Below are positions 22,261 through 32,108 of a DNA stretch of 64,000 bases, one piece after another. Each line of letters opens with the position of its first letter. Position 1 is the first letter of the stretch. The notes under the pieces were generated by a model that did not search any database, was not told the DNA's origin, and saw only the letters and a program-made list of their open reading frames with translations. Origin of the DNA: Odontocerum albicorne (Eukaryota; Arthropoda; Insecta; Trichoptera; Odontoceridae); NCBI GenBank assembly GCA_949825065.1, contig OX463852.1, forward strand, positions 12,706,897 to 12,770,896, written 5' to 3'. Made by a program: the position numbers and the translations under genes.

Positions 22261-22288
22261 TGATATTCAATCTTTTGATTGAATATCA
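22261..22288 (+). repeat. 12-bp perfect hairpin
   Basis: TGATATTCAATC, a TTTT loop, then GATTGAATATCA. A third copy of TGATATTCAAT lies at about 22309. No known function. Confidence 0.8.
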
Positions 22289-22429
22289 AATTGTCTTGAA
22301 AAAAATTGATATTCAATAATTTCATTAATTTTTCAATACTGTGTAAGAAAAGTATAATTGAAAACCTAATATTTACTCTCAATTATAATGAGCTTGGAGA
22401 TTGTGATGAATTCTGAAAAACATAAACTC

Positions 22430-22545
22430 TGGTATGATATGGTCTGTGAATAAAATCAGGATGTTAATCTGTCAGGGATCAAACATAGAACGCCTGCTTA
22501 CTTAGCGTGAATGTAAATCATTGGACCACGGCCGCCGCAAATGAA
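22430..22545 (-). mobile_element. SINE-D head
   Basis: On the minus strand GGCGGCCGTGGTCCAATG (A-box region), then CTATGTTTGATCCCTGAC (B-box-like) and CAGATTAACATCCTGATTTT. It is related to 15890-15985. Only the tRNA-like part plus about 40 bp is present. Confidence 0.6.
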
Positions 22546-22587
22546 AATGAACTGTTCGTTCGTTCGTTGCTGGAACTCGCCTATTAC

Positions 22588-22920
22588 CTAATTGACAGTT
22601 TCATCGTCGTCATTACTAAGACTCGTAGTTGACGCTGTGCCATGGAGTTTATTTTTTAAGTGAGTGAGCCGTTGCACACCAGCAAATTCACCGGCTACAC
22701 TGCTGTACTGGATCCGATAGCACACCAAAGTGAAACAATCGTAACACACCGATATGTATTTTTTTCTCTTTTGGAAAGCATATATATGACCTAAATCATG
22801 CGTATCCTTATATCCTCGACAAAATTGTCTGTCATTCGAAGGGAGTAGCACAACACAGGGTCTGAACCGACGAACTTCCGCGCGAAAGTCCAGTGCGTTA
22901 CCGCGCGGCCATACACCTCT
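22588..22920 (-). mobile_element. SINE-C, full length
   Basis: The minus-strand head reads GGCCGCGCGGTAACGCACTG (a clear A-box) and GTCGGTTCAGACCC (B-box). The body has GAATGACAGACAATTTTGTC, GGTCATATATATGC and AGCAGTGTAGCCGGTGAA. The 3' end is CAACTACGAGTCTTAGTAAT and ACGACGATGA. The B-box and ends suggest transcription by RNA polymerase III and a LINE-derived tail. The 111-codon open frame across it is not a gene. Confidence 0.72.
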
Positions 22921-23167
22921 CAAATGAATACGCTCTCAAATAATAAGAAAATGAATACGCTCCTTTAGTAACACGTCCCTTATATATTTACCCCTAATTC
23001 GTTTATTCCTTACAATGATATCAAATACACCGATGCTAAAAAAGTTCCGACACTTCATGACGCAAGTATTTTTTATCGAAACTCAGGCAACACACGTCTG
23101 GATAAAAAAGTAGCACTCAAAGTAAAGAATGAAAAGTAACAGATGTTTTTAATATTCTACTAAGTAT

Positions 23168-23279
23168 TTTATTTGTCTCTCAACATATTACAAACAACTC
23201 CAATTTTATTTGTCTCTCAACATATTACAAACAACTCCAATTTTATTTGTCTCTCAACAAATTACAAACAACTCCAATT
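23168..23279 (+). repeat. 37-bp tandem repeat, 3 copies
   Basis: ATTTGTCTCTCAACATATTA starts at 23171, 23208 and 23245, giving an exact 37-bp period. Only one base differs between the copies (ACATATT against ACAAATT in the third). Confidence 0.93.
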
Positions 23280-23464
23280 CGTATTCAAATTTTCCTTGAT
23301 ATTTATATTTTGTTTTAATTTTGGTTACTTTCACTCAAATATCATATCATACTAAGTTCTTGAGACACTTTCGTGGATTTTGATAGTAATTTTGTAACAA
23401 AAGCTGGTTCATTATAAGAAATGACTTTGAAATAATAAATGCGCCAGATGTATTTAGATGAAAG

Positions 23465-24165
23465 TTTTATTTTATTTAACAAAGTAATATGTAGTACAAA
23501 CATTTACCAAAGGCTATACCTATGTATATATTTATATCTTAAGAACTAATCTAATTTATATATTACATTATAACTATGAACTAACTTCATTTTAATTTCC
23601 TACACGTCATTTTATTTTTAATAATCTTCATATATAATTTCTTAAAAATAGTTAACACATACATACTACTTACAACTAGATAACAATTCGTACAACTAAT
23701 TATTTAGCAAGAACAAATCCACTCGTTCAGGCTTCTTGTATTCCATCACATTCACTCAGACCTTGGTTCTCTCAGCTAATACTGTAGGTGGACTAGTCAG
23801 GCAACAGATGATGCTTCGGGAGCCTGTGCTTATAACGGAAAAGTAGATCGGATTTACTCTCGTAAGCCCCCAGAGCAGCGATTAAGGGATTGCTGTGGCA
23901 CTGTTGGCTTTTATAGAACTTCACGGTCCAAGGGAGGATGTGGTGTTCAAGGGTTTCTTCACGCTAATCGGCGTGAAGTCGGGAGAGGTTTGTTCTGGGA
24001 TGGTTGTTGTATGAGATCTTGAATGCGTTGTTCTGCACTCATTGAATCTTCCGGTGATCCGTGTTAATCACACTACCCGAAACGGGTGCAGCATAGATCA
24101 AGATAGGACGGATAAGTGTTTTATAGAGGAGGAGCTTATTTTTGGGTGAAAGGAAGGAATAAACA
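23465..24165 (-). pseudogene. Jockey-like LINE, 3' end
   Basis: On the minus strand the frame begins KLLLYKTLIRPILIYAAPVS, the usual segment just after the reverse-transcriptase core of Jockey/I-type elements (normally ending AxPVWG). It continues KIQ, a stop, then NNAFKISYNN, ETLEHHILPWTVKFYKSQQ and NPLIAALGAYESKSDLLFRY. A stop in HADXR and another after LLPD break the frame. Sequence below 23700 is probably 3' UTR, ending in an AAATAAAATAAAA-type tail near 23470. The catalytic part of the element is missing. Confidence 0.7.
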
Positions 24166-24314
24166 ACATAAGTTATTATACTTCATATTATTCTCTATTT
24201 TAATACTAAAAAAGATGTCGCACGGCGTGCAGCGATATAAAACAAAGTCGATAGGGTGTCAAAATCTACTAAGATGATACTACTAAGCGAAGCGTGAAAA
24301 AAGGTTTAAAAAAG

Positions 24315-24577
24315 TAAAATAAATGCTGTAGAAATGCGTGCACTTAGAAGACTATATGAGTTAATAATGTATGACAGCATACGAAATGAAGTGATGAAGT
24401 TAATAAATTGAGTAAATGAAGACAAAGTAAAGTATGGTCGGATCAAGTGAAAGTTTTTTTTAAGAGGAAGGTGTATTAATGTATGTGGAATAGAGAAAAT
24501 ATGTGTGTCGAGATCAGATCAGAGAAAGTCTGGGTCGCTGTCATCTCTGCCTGCGTCAGCAGGTAAATATGTATGTT
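24315..24577 (+). pseudogene. LINE-W fragment (copy 7)
   Basis: INAVEMRALRRLYEL at about 24332-24376, then MYDSIRNEVMK. An internal deletion removes the WFGH segment. The KVW block is scrambled. The 3' end (CATCTCTGCCTGCGTCAGCA) remains. Confidence 0.65.
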
Positions 24578-24999
24578 TTAAAATTATATTGATTAAGTAA
24601 TGATGTCGATGATGAAACAAAATACCCTGCAGCCGATTACAGAGCAAGATTTATTATAGTTGTTTCAAATCTAGTTATTTTGAAGTACAAATTCCAAACT
24701 CGCCCCCTTTTCTCGCCCGAAGAGTTATAGTTCCGGGAAACTGGACCAAGAATTTGTAAAGTTCTGATAGATAGTATTCAATCTGGCAATAGATTGTAGA
24801 TAAATAAGAGGCAGAGACCCGAGCGAGTAACATCCATCTATCTGCCGAGTTGACAACTTCAAGATACTTCTTAAATAGTTTCTTCCAAACCACCAACGGT
24901 CGCCTGTCAAGTTTTCGGTGTGGAATCTAATTTTGATGGTGTTTGTCGATGTACAATAAATGCTTTCAAAATTATATCAATATAATAAATCTTAATTTA
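24578..24999. other. Intergenic, one unsupported frame
   Basis: Overlapping minus-strand frames (24675-24910) are G+C-richer than the flanks but match nothing I recognise. Confidence 0.4.
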
Positions 25000-25325
25000 A
25001 AATATTTCTCCTAGTTTTCTATCTATCCGTTCAATATACCGTTCCACCTTTCCGTCACCTGAGAACATGCTTTCCAAATAACAGAGTTCTTCAACTGGTT
25101 TCTGATCTTTCATTCCTCGCCCAATTGTTGCATTTACTTTTGCTTTCACATTTTTCAGTAATCATAGCTTTGAATTTTACAACATCCATTCTCCTTTTCT
25201 TCTTCGTTCTTTGATATTTTTCACTACCCTGTAATTCATTTGCATTTTCCACTAACACTAATGTGTCATCAGAATGCAACAGCCCACATATCATACATTC
25301 CCGTGCGATATTTTTAGCCATTTTT
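25000..25325 (-). pseudogene. LINE reverse-transcriptase core fragment
   Basis: The minus strand reads CMICGLLHSDDTLVLVENANELQ in part, where functional relatives have the catalytic F/Y-A-D-D box. Here Ala is replaced by Ser and the preceding residue is His. RRMDVVKFKAMITEKCESK follows, and after a single-base frame change PVEELCYLESMF and GDGKVERYIERID, the usual YLGS and DGK..R.I.R elements. This is the only piece of the LINE-W-type RT core in the window. Assigning it to LINE-W itself is inference. Confidence 0.65.
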
Positions 25326-25449
25326 TACCGTTTATTTTTATTTTGAATAAATCACGATGAATTTAAAACATTTTAAAATCATTTTTAACTCTGTTTTCAT
25401 ATACTTGTGTTATATTTTTTTAAATATACAATAATATAACTTAATTATT

Positions 25450-25900
25450 CTCAACTGGATCATGAAAAACGTCTACATATTTAACTAGATTTTTGCGTTC
25501 AAAGTATTATTTATTGAACTGATTTTATTTTTGAAGAGTTCAATTTTTCCACTTACTGTTTATTAGAGCGTGAAACAATTTCTAAACAATTAACTGAATT
25601 TATACATCCAAACTATTATTTTTCGAATTAGTTTTTCTTTTGTCATGTTCTGTATTTCAACTCAATGATATTCAAGTACAATAGTTTGTGAAAAAAATGT
25701 CTACACAATAAACTGAATTTGTGTATTTGAAGTTTTATTTAATAAATTGGTTTTACTTTCGTAGAGTTTCATTTTTCAACTACTCGTACATTGGGAAAAT
25801 ATGTCAACACAATAAACTGAAATTCCACATTAAAAGTATTATTTATTAAATCGTTTTTGTAGAATTCCATTTTTTAACTCCAACAAATTGTGAAAAAAAT
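25450..25900 (+). repeat. Degenerate tandem repeat, about 105-118 bp
   Basis: Four diverged units share CTACACAATAAACTGAATTT-like and GTATTATTTATTGAACT-like blocks, at about 25472, 25580, 25698 and 25803. Spacing varies between about 105 and 118 bp. Confidence 0.6.
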
Positions 25901-26035
25901 GTATTTTTTTTAATATGAACTTGGAAAATGCAAAGTACAATATGTTACGAGCAAAGTTTGAAAATGCTTCAACAAAGTGAACACGAGTTACACAACAATC
26001 TACACAATTGGACTTTATTTGCAAATCATACCTAT

Positions 26036-26225
26036 TTAAGCCTAGTTAATAAGAAGTAAGTCAGAAATCGATTCCCGTTTAAACCCAATTTATTTCAAAA
26101 AGGAGATCAGTCTGGTTTTTTACTAAAGATCTCTTATTTTTTTCTGATATGTTGGAAGAGATTATCACATAGCAATTAACACGTCAAGTTGTTCTGTATG
26201 CTACGAAAATGTATTGCAACTGAAT
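26036..26225 (+). mobile_element. SINE-A, nearly full length
   Basis: TAAGCCTAGTTAATAAG (decayed A-box), GAAATCGATTCCCG (B-box), then AGATCAGTCTGGTTTTTTAC, GTTGGAAGAGATTATCACAT and GTCAAGTTGTTCTGTATGC. Confidence 0.65.
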
Positions 26226-26394
26226 AATTTTGAACAATTGAGGTGTATTTATTAAAAAATTTAATAAATCGAAAAAAAATTAATTGGGGGTTGGTTTTTT
26301 GAGTTTGTTTAAGTTCATTATCACGTTAGTACATGACTAAGTAAAAAATACTTAATTTTTTTTTCAAATACGCTCGTGTTTACAAATACGAGGC

Positions 26395-26545
26395 TAGAAC
26401 ACTAACAAACGTCTAGTGTTCATAAATATTATTATGTTGTTACCAGACTGACTTTTTTTGTGTACCATCGGGAATCGAATCCTTAACCCCCGGGAGGAAG
26501 TCACGCCTGTTACCAACTAATTAACGAAGGTCATTAGAGAACAAT
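26395..26545 (-). mobile_element. SINE-B, 5' part
   Basis: The minus-strand head GACCTTCGTTAATTAGTTGG, CCCGGGGGTTAAGGATTC and GATTCCCGATGGTAC leads to AGTCAGTCTGG, then a decayed body. The head is among the best preserved in the window. Confidence 0.6.
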
Positions 26546-26632
26546 TTGAAATAAAAAAATATAATCAAATTTGATTATCTGCCTCTTTATGCATAGCTTA
26601 CTTTTTCAATAGTAATAAAATCACATTTTATA

Positions 26633-26706
26633 TAGTGCAGTTTAGAGAACAAACTCTCTTCAAGAGTACCCATACTCAGGATTCAAGTCCACTATTATTG
26701 ACAGAT
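26633..26706 (+). repeat. 75-bp repeat F
   Basis: GTTTAGAGAACAAACTCTCTTCAAGAG then GGATTCAAGTCCACTATTAT. Matches the reverse complement of 34806-34880 over about 75 bp, and in part 14046-14085. The ATTCAAGTCC/ACTCGAATCC part resembles a tRNA B-box, so this may be a SINE piece. Confidence 0.55.
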
Positions 26707-27300
26707 TAAAAATATTATCATACTAAATAAATAAACATATGATTTAAGTGTGAGGTTGGAAGATATGGCTGGTGCCACATCAACATAAGTTCAGAAATAC
26801 ATAATTTGTAAGAAAACCGCAGAAAACTTTACAAGAGAAAACGAACTACAAAGAAACCTTTGTAGATCATCATGTGTGTGAGAGTAATATAATTCGGCTT
26901 TATGTGTAGTGTAGTGTTCATATCATCATAAATATTGACAAGACATTCCAAAATAAGGTTGTCTTCAAGCATTTGTCAAAGCTCACTATGTAAATCAATT
27001 CAAAAAATAACATATGTTAATGTTGCTTATAAACGTACTTTTTGTATTTGTCATTTAAAAGCAACGTTTTGTTTTCAACGTGTCAATGTCACTGCAATAT
27101 AAAATCATGTTAAATAAAATTAGATGTTATATTTTTAGATCACAATCCATCGATATGTATGTGTTCATATTTACTTCCGCTTTTTCCGCAGCATGGCCTT
27201 CAGATCCGACACTGCCCTGGCAAATAATAAATGTAGCACTCTTGCTCAGAAATAAGAACTACTTTGCATCCGCTACATTTATATGAAGGCCACACAGTTG
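26707..27300. other. Intergenic, nothing recognised
   Basis: A 68-codon frame at 27080-27286 is not supported by any feature. Confidence 0.45.
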
Positions 27301-27342
27301 CCCTAAACATTACAGACCCAAGGAGGCTGGGGGTAGATCTCT

Positions 27343-27364
27343 CCCCACCCCTCCCCGCAGCCCC
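27343..27364 (-). other. G-quadruplex motif
   Basis: Four C4 runs on the plus strand with spacers A, T and GCAG (read on the minus strand as four G4 runs with loops of 4, 1 and 1 bases). Short loops and four-tetrad runs predict a stable intramolecular quadruplex. It lies in a G+C-rich island (27300-27420) inside very A+T-rich DNA. No promoter or gene could be attached to it. Confidence 0.75.
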
Positions 27365-27850
27365 AGAGAGGTGGCTAAAAGTATGGGGTGGTTAAAAGTA
27401 GTGGGTGAGGGTGCCCACCTACGTCATATATAACGGCAAATCTGCCGTGAGCCGGATTCTAACCGAACCAATATTTCATCCCTTAACTAACTTGGTACGG
27501 TTGCCATGTATAAACCTATTTGTTAGGCTACCCGCACCTAGGGGTGAGCATTCGGGGTATTTTCCTAACTACAAATTTCATGTAATCGTTTCTTTCAAGG
27601 AATTCATTATTAATTTATTTTTATTCACAATACAAGCTTAGCCCAATCACATTGAAATTTTTAGTTTTTTTTTAATATTTGCTTCATATAATTTTTCTTC
27701 AATAGTCAATCAAAAGAGTTGATAAGTGCTTTTCAACATCCCAGTCATAGAAGAGAACTTTATTTTACTGTTGATAATGTGATTTGAAACGTTGGTAAAA
27801 AGGGAAGTCCCTTTTAACACGCGTAGCTACTGTAAGACCGGTTCTTGTAT
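27365..27850. other. Intergenic, one unsupported frame
   Basis: A 78-codon frame (27405-27641) follows the G-rich island without recognisable similarity. Confidence 0.4.
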
Positions 27851-28012
27851 CCTATTGTGTTACACTTTCGTTGCACATAGTACAACCTGATGGACTAATT
27901 GCCATGTGGCAATACCTTCTAACTAACCAGAAATATGTTCAAAAAGCCTTAAATGAAAACCAAACTGACATCCTTTTCTTAAAAAATCTGGGTTCCAAAG
28001 GGATCGACAATG
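27851..28012 (-). mobile_element. SINE-A, head mostly lost
   Basis: On the minus strand a decayed B-box (GATCCCTTTGGAACCC) leads to TCAGTTTGGTTTTCATTTAA, AGAAGGTATTGCCACATGGC and CAGGTTGTACTATGTGCAAC, ending TGTAACACAATA. Confidence 0.65.
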
Positions 28013-28299
28013 TACAGTATTAAAAATTTGAAAAAATATAACATTTATAAACAGGAAGAGATATACGAGTATTTGCAAACCCTTTAAATATATATTCATT
28101 CAGTAAATGGCTGTCGAAGAATACATCGTCAAGAGTGTCTTCGCTCACAAGATAAGCTCATTTAGACTGTGATCAATTATTAAAATGTATTTTCCTTATA
28201 GCTTTTAAAAAATCAGAGATGATGGTCCAAAACAGTATTTCAATACAAACATTGATGTACTCGTATGTAAGTGAAACACAGACTTCGAAAAAAAAAACA

Positions 28300-28550
28300 A
28301 TTGAATATTTTAGAAGTGTGTGTACTTAGAACTAATGTGCGACAGAAAAATAAGAAAACCCCTCTGAGATGGTGTAGGCATGTAGAACGAATGAATGAAA
28401 TGTAAGTGGAAGGTATGGTAGAGGAAGATCAAAGAAAATATCGTTTGATTAAGTCAATTCAATTTTGAAAGAAAGAATTGTAAAAAGTCAGAGAATTAGT
28501 AAAAGTTGTATCTGAAATAAGAAAGGGCGTGATGACATATATGGTACCTA
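28300..28550 (+). pseudogene. LINE-W fragment (copy 8)
   Basis: LRWCRHVERMNEM (WFGH mutated to WCRH), then an AGGTATGGTAGAGGAAG linker and the KVW-equivalent block with stops. The 3' terminal box is shortened to GGGCGTGATGACATATATGG. Confidence 0.6.
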
Positions 28551-29040
28551 CTCGTGTATGTACGAGTATATTATTTATTATGCGCCTTTCAAATAAAATA
28601 ATACTAAAAGGCTTTTTGTAACGAAATATCACCTAACAACAAAATAGCGTTATAGAATGAATCTGTTCAAAAGAAATGAGATACTCGTATGAGTGAGATA
28701 TTAATAATGAATAACAAATCTTCAAGCATCTACGAACCCACTATAACCGGAGTTAGTGCCTTTAATGTGTAGATAACTATCTAGATTAGTATAACCTAAT
28801 AATGATGTTCTTGTATAACCTAATTATGATGTTTAAAAAAATGAGGGTTTTGAGACGCTATGTCCAGTTAGCGACATAAACTGAAGAACCAAATTATTTC
28901 ATACAATATTTTCTGTACAAATAATAGAAAAATTGATTCAGAAAGCAAAAAAAAAACAAGAAATAATCGTCTACAATAAATGGAGAACCAATAAATAAAC
29001 ATGACATGATTTTAAAAAATACATAAGTAAATTCATAGAA
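28551..29040. other. Intergenic, nothing recognised
   Basis: A+T-rich. Two TACGAGTA-type motifs occur, near 28560 and 28683. No frame or known repeat. Confidence 0.45.
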
Positions 29041-29125
29041 GGTTGGTTGAAAAAAAATTACGTTTAGTAGTAAGCTCGCCAGATATACTATATTATATAA
29101 CCATATACAAGGAATGATAATAAAA
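29041..29125 (+). mobile_element. SINE-A 3' half
   Basis: GGTTGGTTGAAAAAAAATTA, then AGTAAGCTCGCCAGATATAC and CATATACAAGGAATGATAAT. 5'-truncated exactly in the GGTTGG block, as in the 20.9-kb copy. Confidence 0.5.
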
Positions 29126-29254
29126 GCATTAAATTATCTAAGCTTTTTATTATTCAGAACATATGTTACTGTATGTTAGTTCAAAATATCGATATTTTTT
29201 CACACAATATTATAAATAACCACTCTCACAATATTATAAAAAATATCGAACCCG

Positions 29255-29790
29255 GGATTTTTAGTTTTATCAATTAGCACTTCATGTCATTCGGACAATT
29301 ATTATTTATTATATGATAAAAAAAATTTACAATTATAATTTCATCAGCAATTGAAATTAATCTTTCTGCGTGTCTTAAGGAAATTTCTCAACTACGAATA
29401 TTTAATGAAATATCAACCAACTCCTCTAAGATTTTTTTAGTTTTATCAGTTAAAACTATATGTCACTCCGTCAATTATTATTCTTTCCAAAATTAATTTG
29501 TCTTATATACGAGTATATAATTTTTCAAGCATTTGACAATAATCTTTCTGCGCACATAACAGTATTATCAAAATTTCTCAATCTGTGATTATAAGTAATA
29601 TGAACCAATTTCCGTAAGATTTTAACGTTTTATCAGTTAGGACTCGTTGTCAGTCTACATTATGATTATTTGTAACATTTATAATTTTCCAAGTATTTCA
29701 AATTATTCTTCGTGCACACATAATCGTACTTTCAATATAACCTAATCTGCGATTCTTTCAAAATAATTAACTTAAATATTTCAAAGTATT
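29255..29790 (+). repeat. Degenerate satellite-like repeat, about 183 bp x 3
   Basis: GTTTTATCARTTA blocks recur at about 29260, 29442 and 29625, each followed about 80-100 bp later by CAATAATCTTTCTGCG-like and TTTCTCAAYCTRYGA-like blocks. Units are roughly 70-80% alike by eye. The period is near nucleosome-repeat length. Confidence 0.6.
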
Positions 29791-30196
29791 TCAAAAACAA
29801 AATGTAGCTGAATAAAACATTTCCTTCGCATAAATTGAAGTAAAGTCAGTGTAACCTTTAAAGAGGGAGTACGAGTACATCGCAGCCAGCGTTTCCACTT
29901 AAAGAGGTCATTTATATATTTCGGGGTAGTGACCAAACACTGCCAGTGGCGGTCAGAAGGGTTGCATGGGTGGAACCATTCTGCTACCCGGTGTGGGGGG
30001 AGATTTTGGTTTGGGCTTTCTTAGGGAGAATGGTGTCGGGATGGGGTTTTCTTGGGGTCGATGCAAATGGCGCTAAAATGGTGGCAATTCCATAACGGAA
30101 TTGAAGATATAAACGTTTAATAAACGCTCTTATACTCGTATATGGTCAGTCGAATTTTCATGGAAGGAATAGTTCCTCTTCACAAATTGTTAGTTT
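29791..30196. other. Intergenic, G-rich patch at 29980-30070
   Basis: No gene recognised. A GTGTGGGGGGAGATTTTGG-type patch stands out from the background but has too few G runs for a confident quadruplex call. Confidence 0.4.
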
Positions 30197-30259
30197 TGTT
30201 TTTATATCAGTAAAGTGTTTAGTTAACTGATATAAAAACAATAACAGTTATTGTTTTTA
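30197..30259 (+). repeat. Two overlapping hairpins sharing an arm
   Basis: TGTTTTTATATCAGT (30197-30211) pairs with ACTGATATAAAAACA (30226-30240). The latter's TAAAAACA end also pairs, as TAAAAACAATAAC (30233-30245), with GTTATTGTTTTTA (30247-30259). All pairings are perfect and the two folds exclude each other. Confidence 0.8.
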
Positions 30260-30489
30260 TAGAAATCATTTTGGGGTTTCTTAGTAATGGAAATTTGTTG
30301 TTTCAACTTAACAGTTATCACTGATTTGTTATTTTGTATTACTTGTTACTGTTTATATTTCTCTTATTATGTAATTAATATGTAAGCTTCATAAAATAAA
30401 TAGAAAAAATATGTATTATATATATTGAAAAAATGGTAGTCAACAATGGTAAAACAATGCTTTAAACACTTGTCCACCCATGGCTGACT

Positions 30490-31620
30490 GTAGTTGTGTT
30501 TCATTGGAAAGGGTTGATAGTATAAAGTACCTTGGAGTTTATGTTGATCAGTTCCTTCGTTAGGAGATCCATATTAACACTGAGCGCAAAAATCAGAAAA
30601 CTAGGATACATATTCCGTATGATTCGAAATGTGCTCAGTGAAAATATTCTTAAAAGTATATACTTCGCCTTATGTCAGTCAACACTTTCTTACGGTATAT
30701 CAGTTTGGGGGGGATGCACCTTAACCCAAAAACACATATTGCAGGTGCCCAAAAATTGACTGTGAAAATAAGTAGTAAACTTCCTGCTCGGTATCCCACG
30801 GCGGAGCTTTTCAGAGAGTATCAGGTCCTGAACATAGCCAATTTACATCTCAAGTCCATTATCTGGCACTACCATCGAGAGGAAGGGAAAATGCACTCAG
30901 CAGACACACATGACACGCATGGCAACTAATGAAATGTTCACCATCCCTAGAGTTAAAACCTCTTTTGCCCAAAGGCAATATGCTTATTTGGCTCCCATTA
31001 CATACAATGGTGTGCCGACTTCAATAAAGGTAAAGGTAGGAAAACCATTTAGACAGTCGATCGGAGCGTGGTTGGTATTGCGACAGGATTTTGAGTACTT
31101 GGGCTTTCAGGATGAATGATGAGTGGAAAGGATTTATGTGAGCTCGTGAGTGTGAGTTTCTTCTTGTTGTTTTAATTTTGGTTGTTTTTGTATTTGTGTT
31201 TCTGTGTATTTTTTTTTTGTTTTAATTTTGTTTTCATTTTTATTTTTATTCTTATGGTTGTGTGCGGTATATTGTGGGATGAATATTTTTGGTCTTTCTG
31301 GAGTAATGATGTGTGAGGAGTTGTATTTCGCAAGATGTTTCCAGTTGTAGTTGAGTGTCACTGTTTGTCAGGTTGATGAGAGCGTGCAACGGGGTTTTGT
31401 TTTTTGTGTAATCAAAAATCGGAAAGAAGTATCGATTTATTTTTTCATGCTAAATATCCTCAGTGAGATACAGGCAAAAGCCTAATTTACTGGGGATACG
31501 ACAAATGAAAGGCAACAAACCCAGATCCATTAAAATTGTATGTCCAAATCAAATTACCTGTCGTTTTTTCGCAAATTGTGTATATTTCTTGTCATGTGTA
31601 ATAATAATAATAATAATAAA
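30490..31620 (+). pseudogene. I-like LINE, 3' end with TAA tail
   Basis: The frame reads SIKYLGVYVDQFLR, a stop at 30561-30563, then EIHINT. A frame change near 30580 gives LSAKIRKLGYIFRMIRNVLS and STLSYGISVWGG, the segment after the RT core. Two more frame changes (near 30750 and 30905) lead to NIANLHLKSIIWHYHR and IPRVKTSFAQRQYAYLAPI. A 3' UTR-like stretch follows and ends in (TAA)n at 31599-31620. I-clade elements characteristically end in TAA repeats, so the clade is inferred from the tail plus the SxWGG motif. The catalytic core is missing. Confidence 0.7.
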
Positions 31621-31899
31621 CATTTATATTACAAAGTATCGTTTACTACTTTTGTATTGATGTTATTACTTACCTGTTAAAAAAGATAATTATGATTCTT
31701 TATAAATTTTCGGACATTTTATATGCAGTACTGTTGAACGAAAACGATATAACCCAAGAGAGCTTGCGAAACATCTCTTCTATAAATGAGCCTACTCATG
31801 TGTACAGTCTCACTAAAATTAATAAAAATATTAATTTAGAAGAAAACATTTGATATTAAAATACAATAATTTTCAATTGTACAATATGTTGAATAATAT
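31621..31899. other. Intergenic, nothing recognised
   Basis: A+T-rich. No frame or repeat seen. Confidence 0.45.
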
Positions 31900-32108
31900 C
31901 CCACTTTCGTTGTATACAGTACAACCTGATTGGAATATTTCTACGAGGTGGTCTATTCCAACCAACCAAAAACATATATGTTACATATTTAAGAAGCATC
32001 GCGAGAAAAACAGACCTTTTTAAAATAAATTGGGTTCCAACGGGAATAGATCCTGTAACATCCGGGCGAGAGGACAGACTCATCATACCAACTAGACCAC
32101 GGAGATCT
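31900..32108 (-). mobile_element. SINE-A, full length
   Basis: The minus-strand head CTCCGTGGTCTAGTTGGTAT (excellent A-box) and a B-box with GGATCTATTCCCGTTGG are followed by the body. The tail end reads CAGGTTGTACTGTATACAAC, then GAAAGT. This is one of the best copies for a consensus. Confidence 0.75.

Noticed and set aside
22588..22923. A 111-codon minus-strand gene
   Set aside because: It covers the tRNA-like head and body of SINE-C, which recurs without a frame at 37.4 kb.
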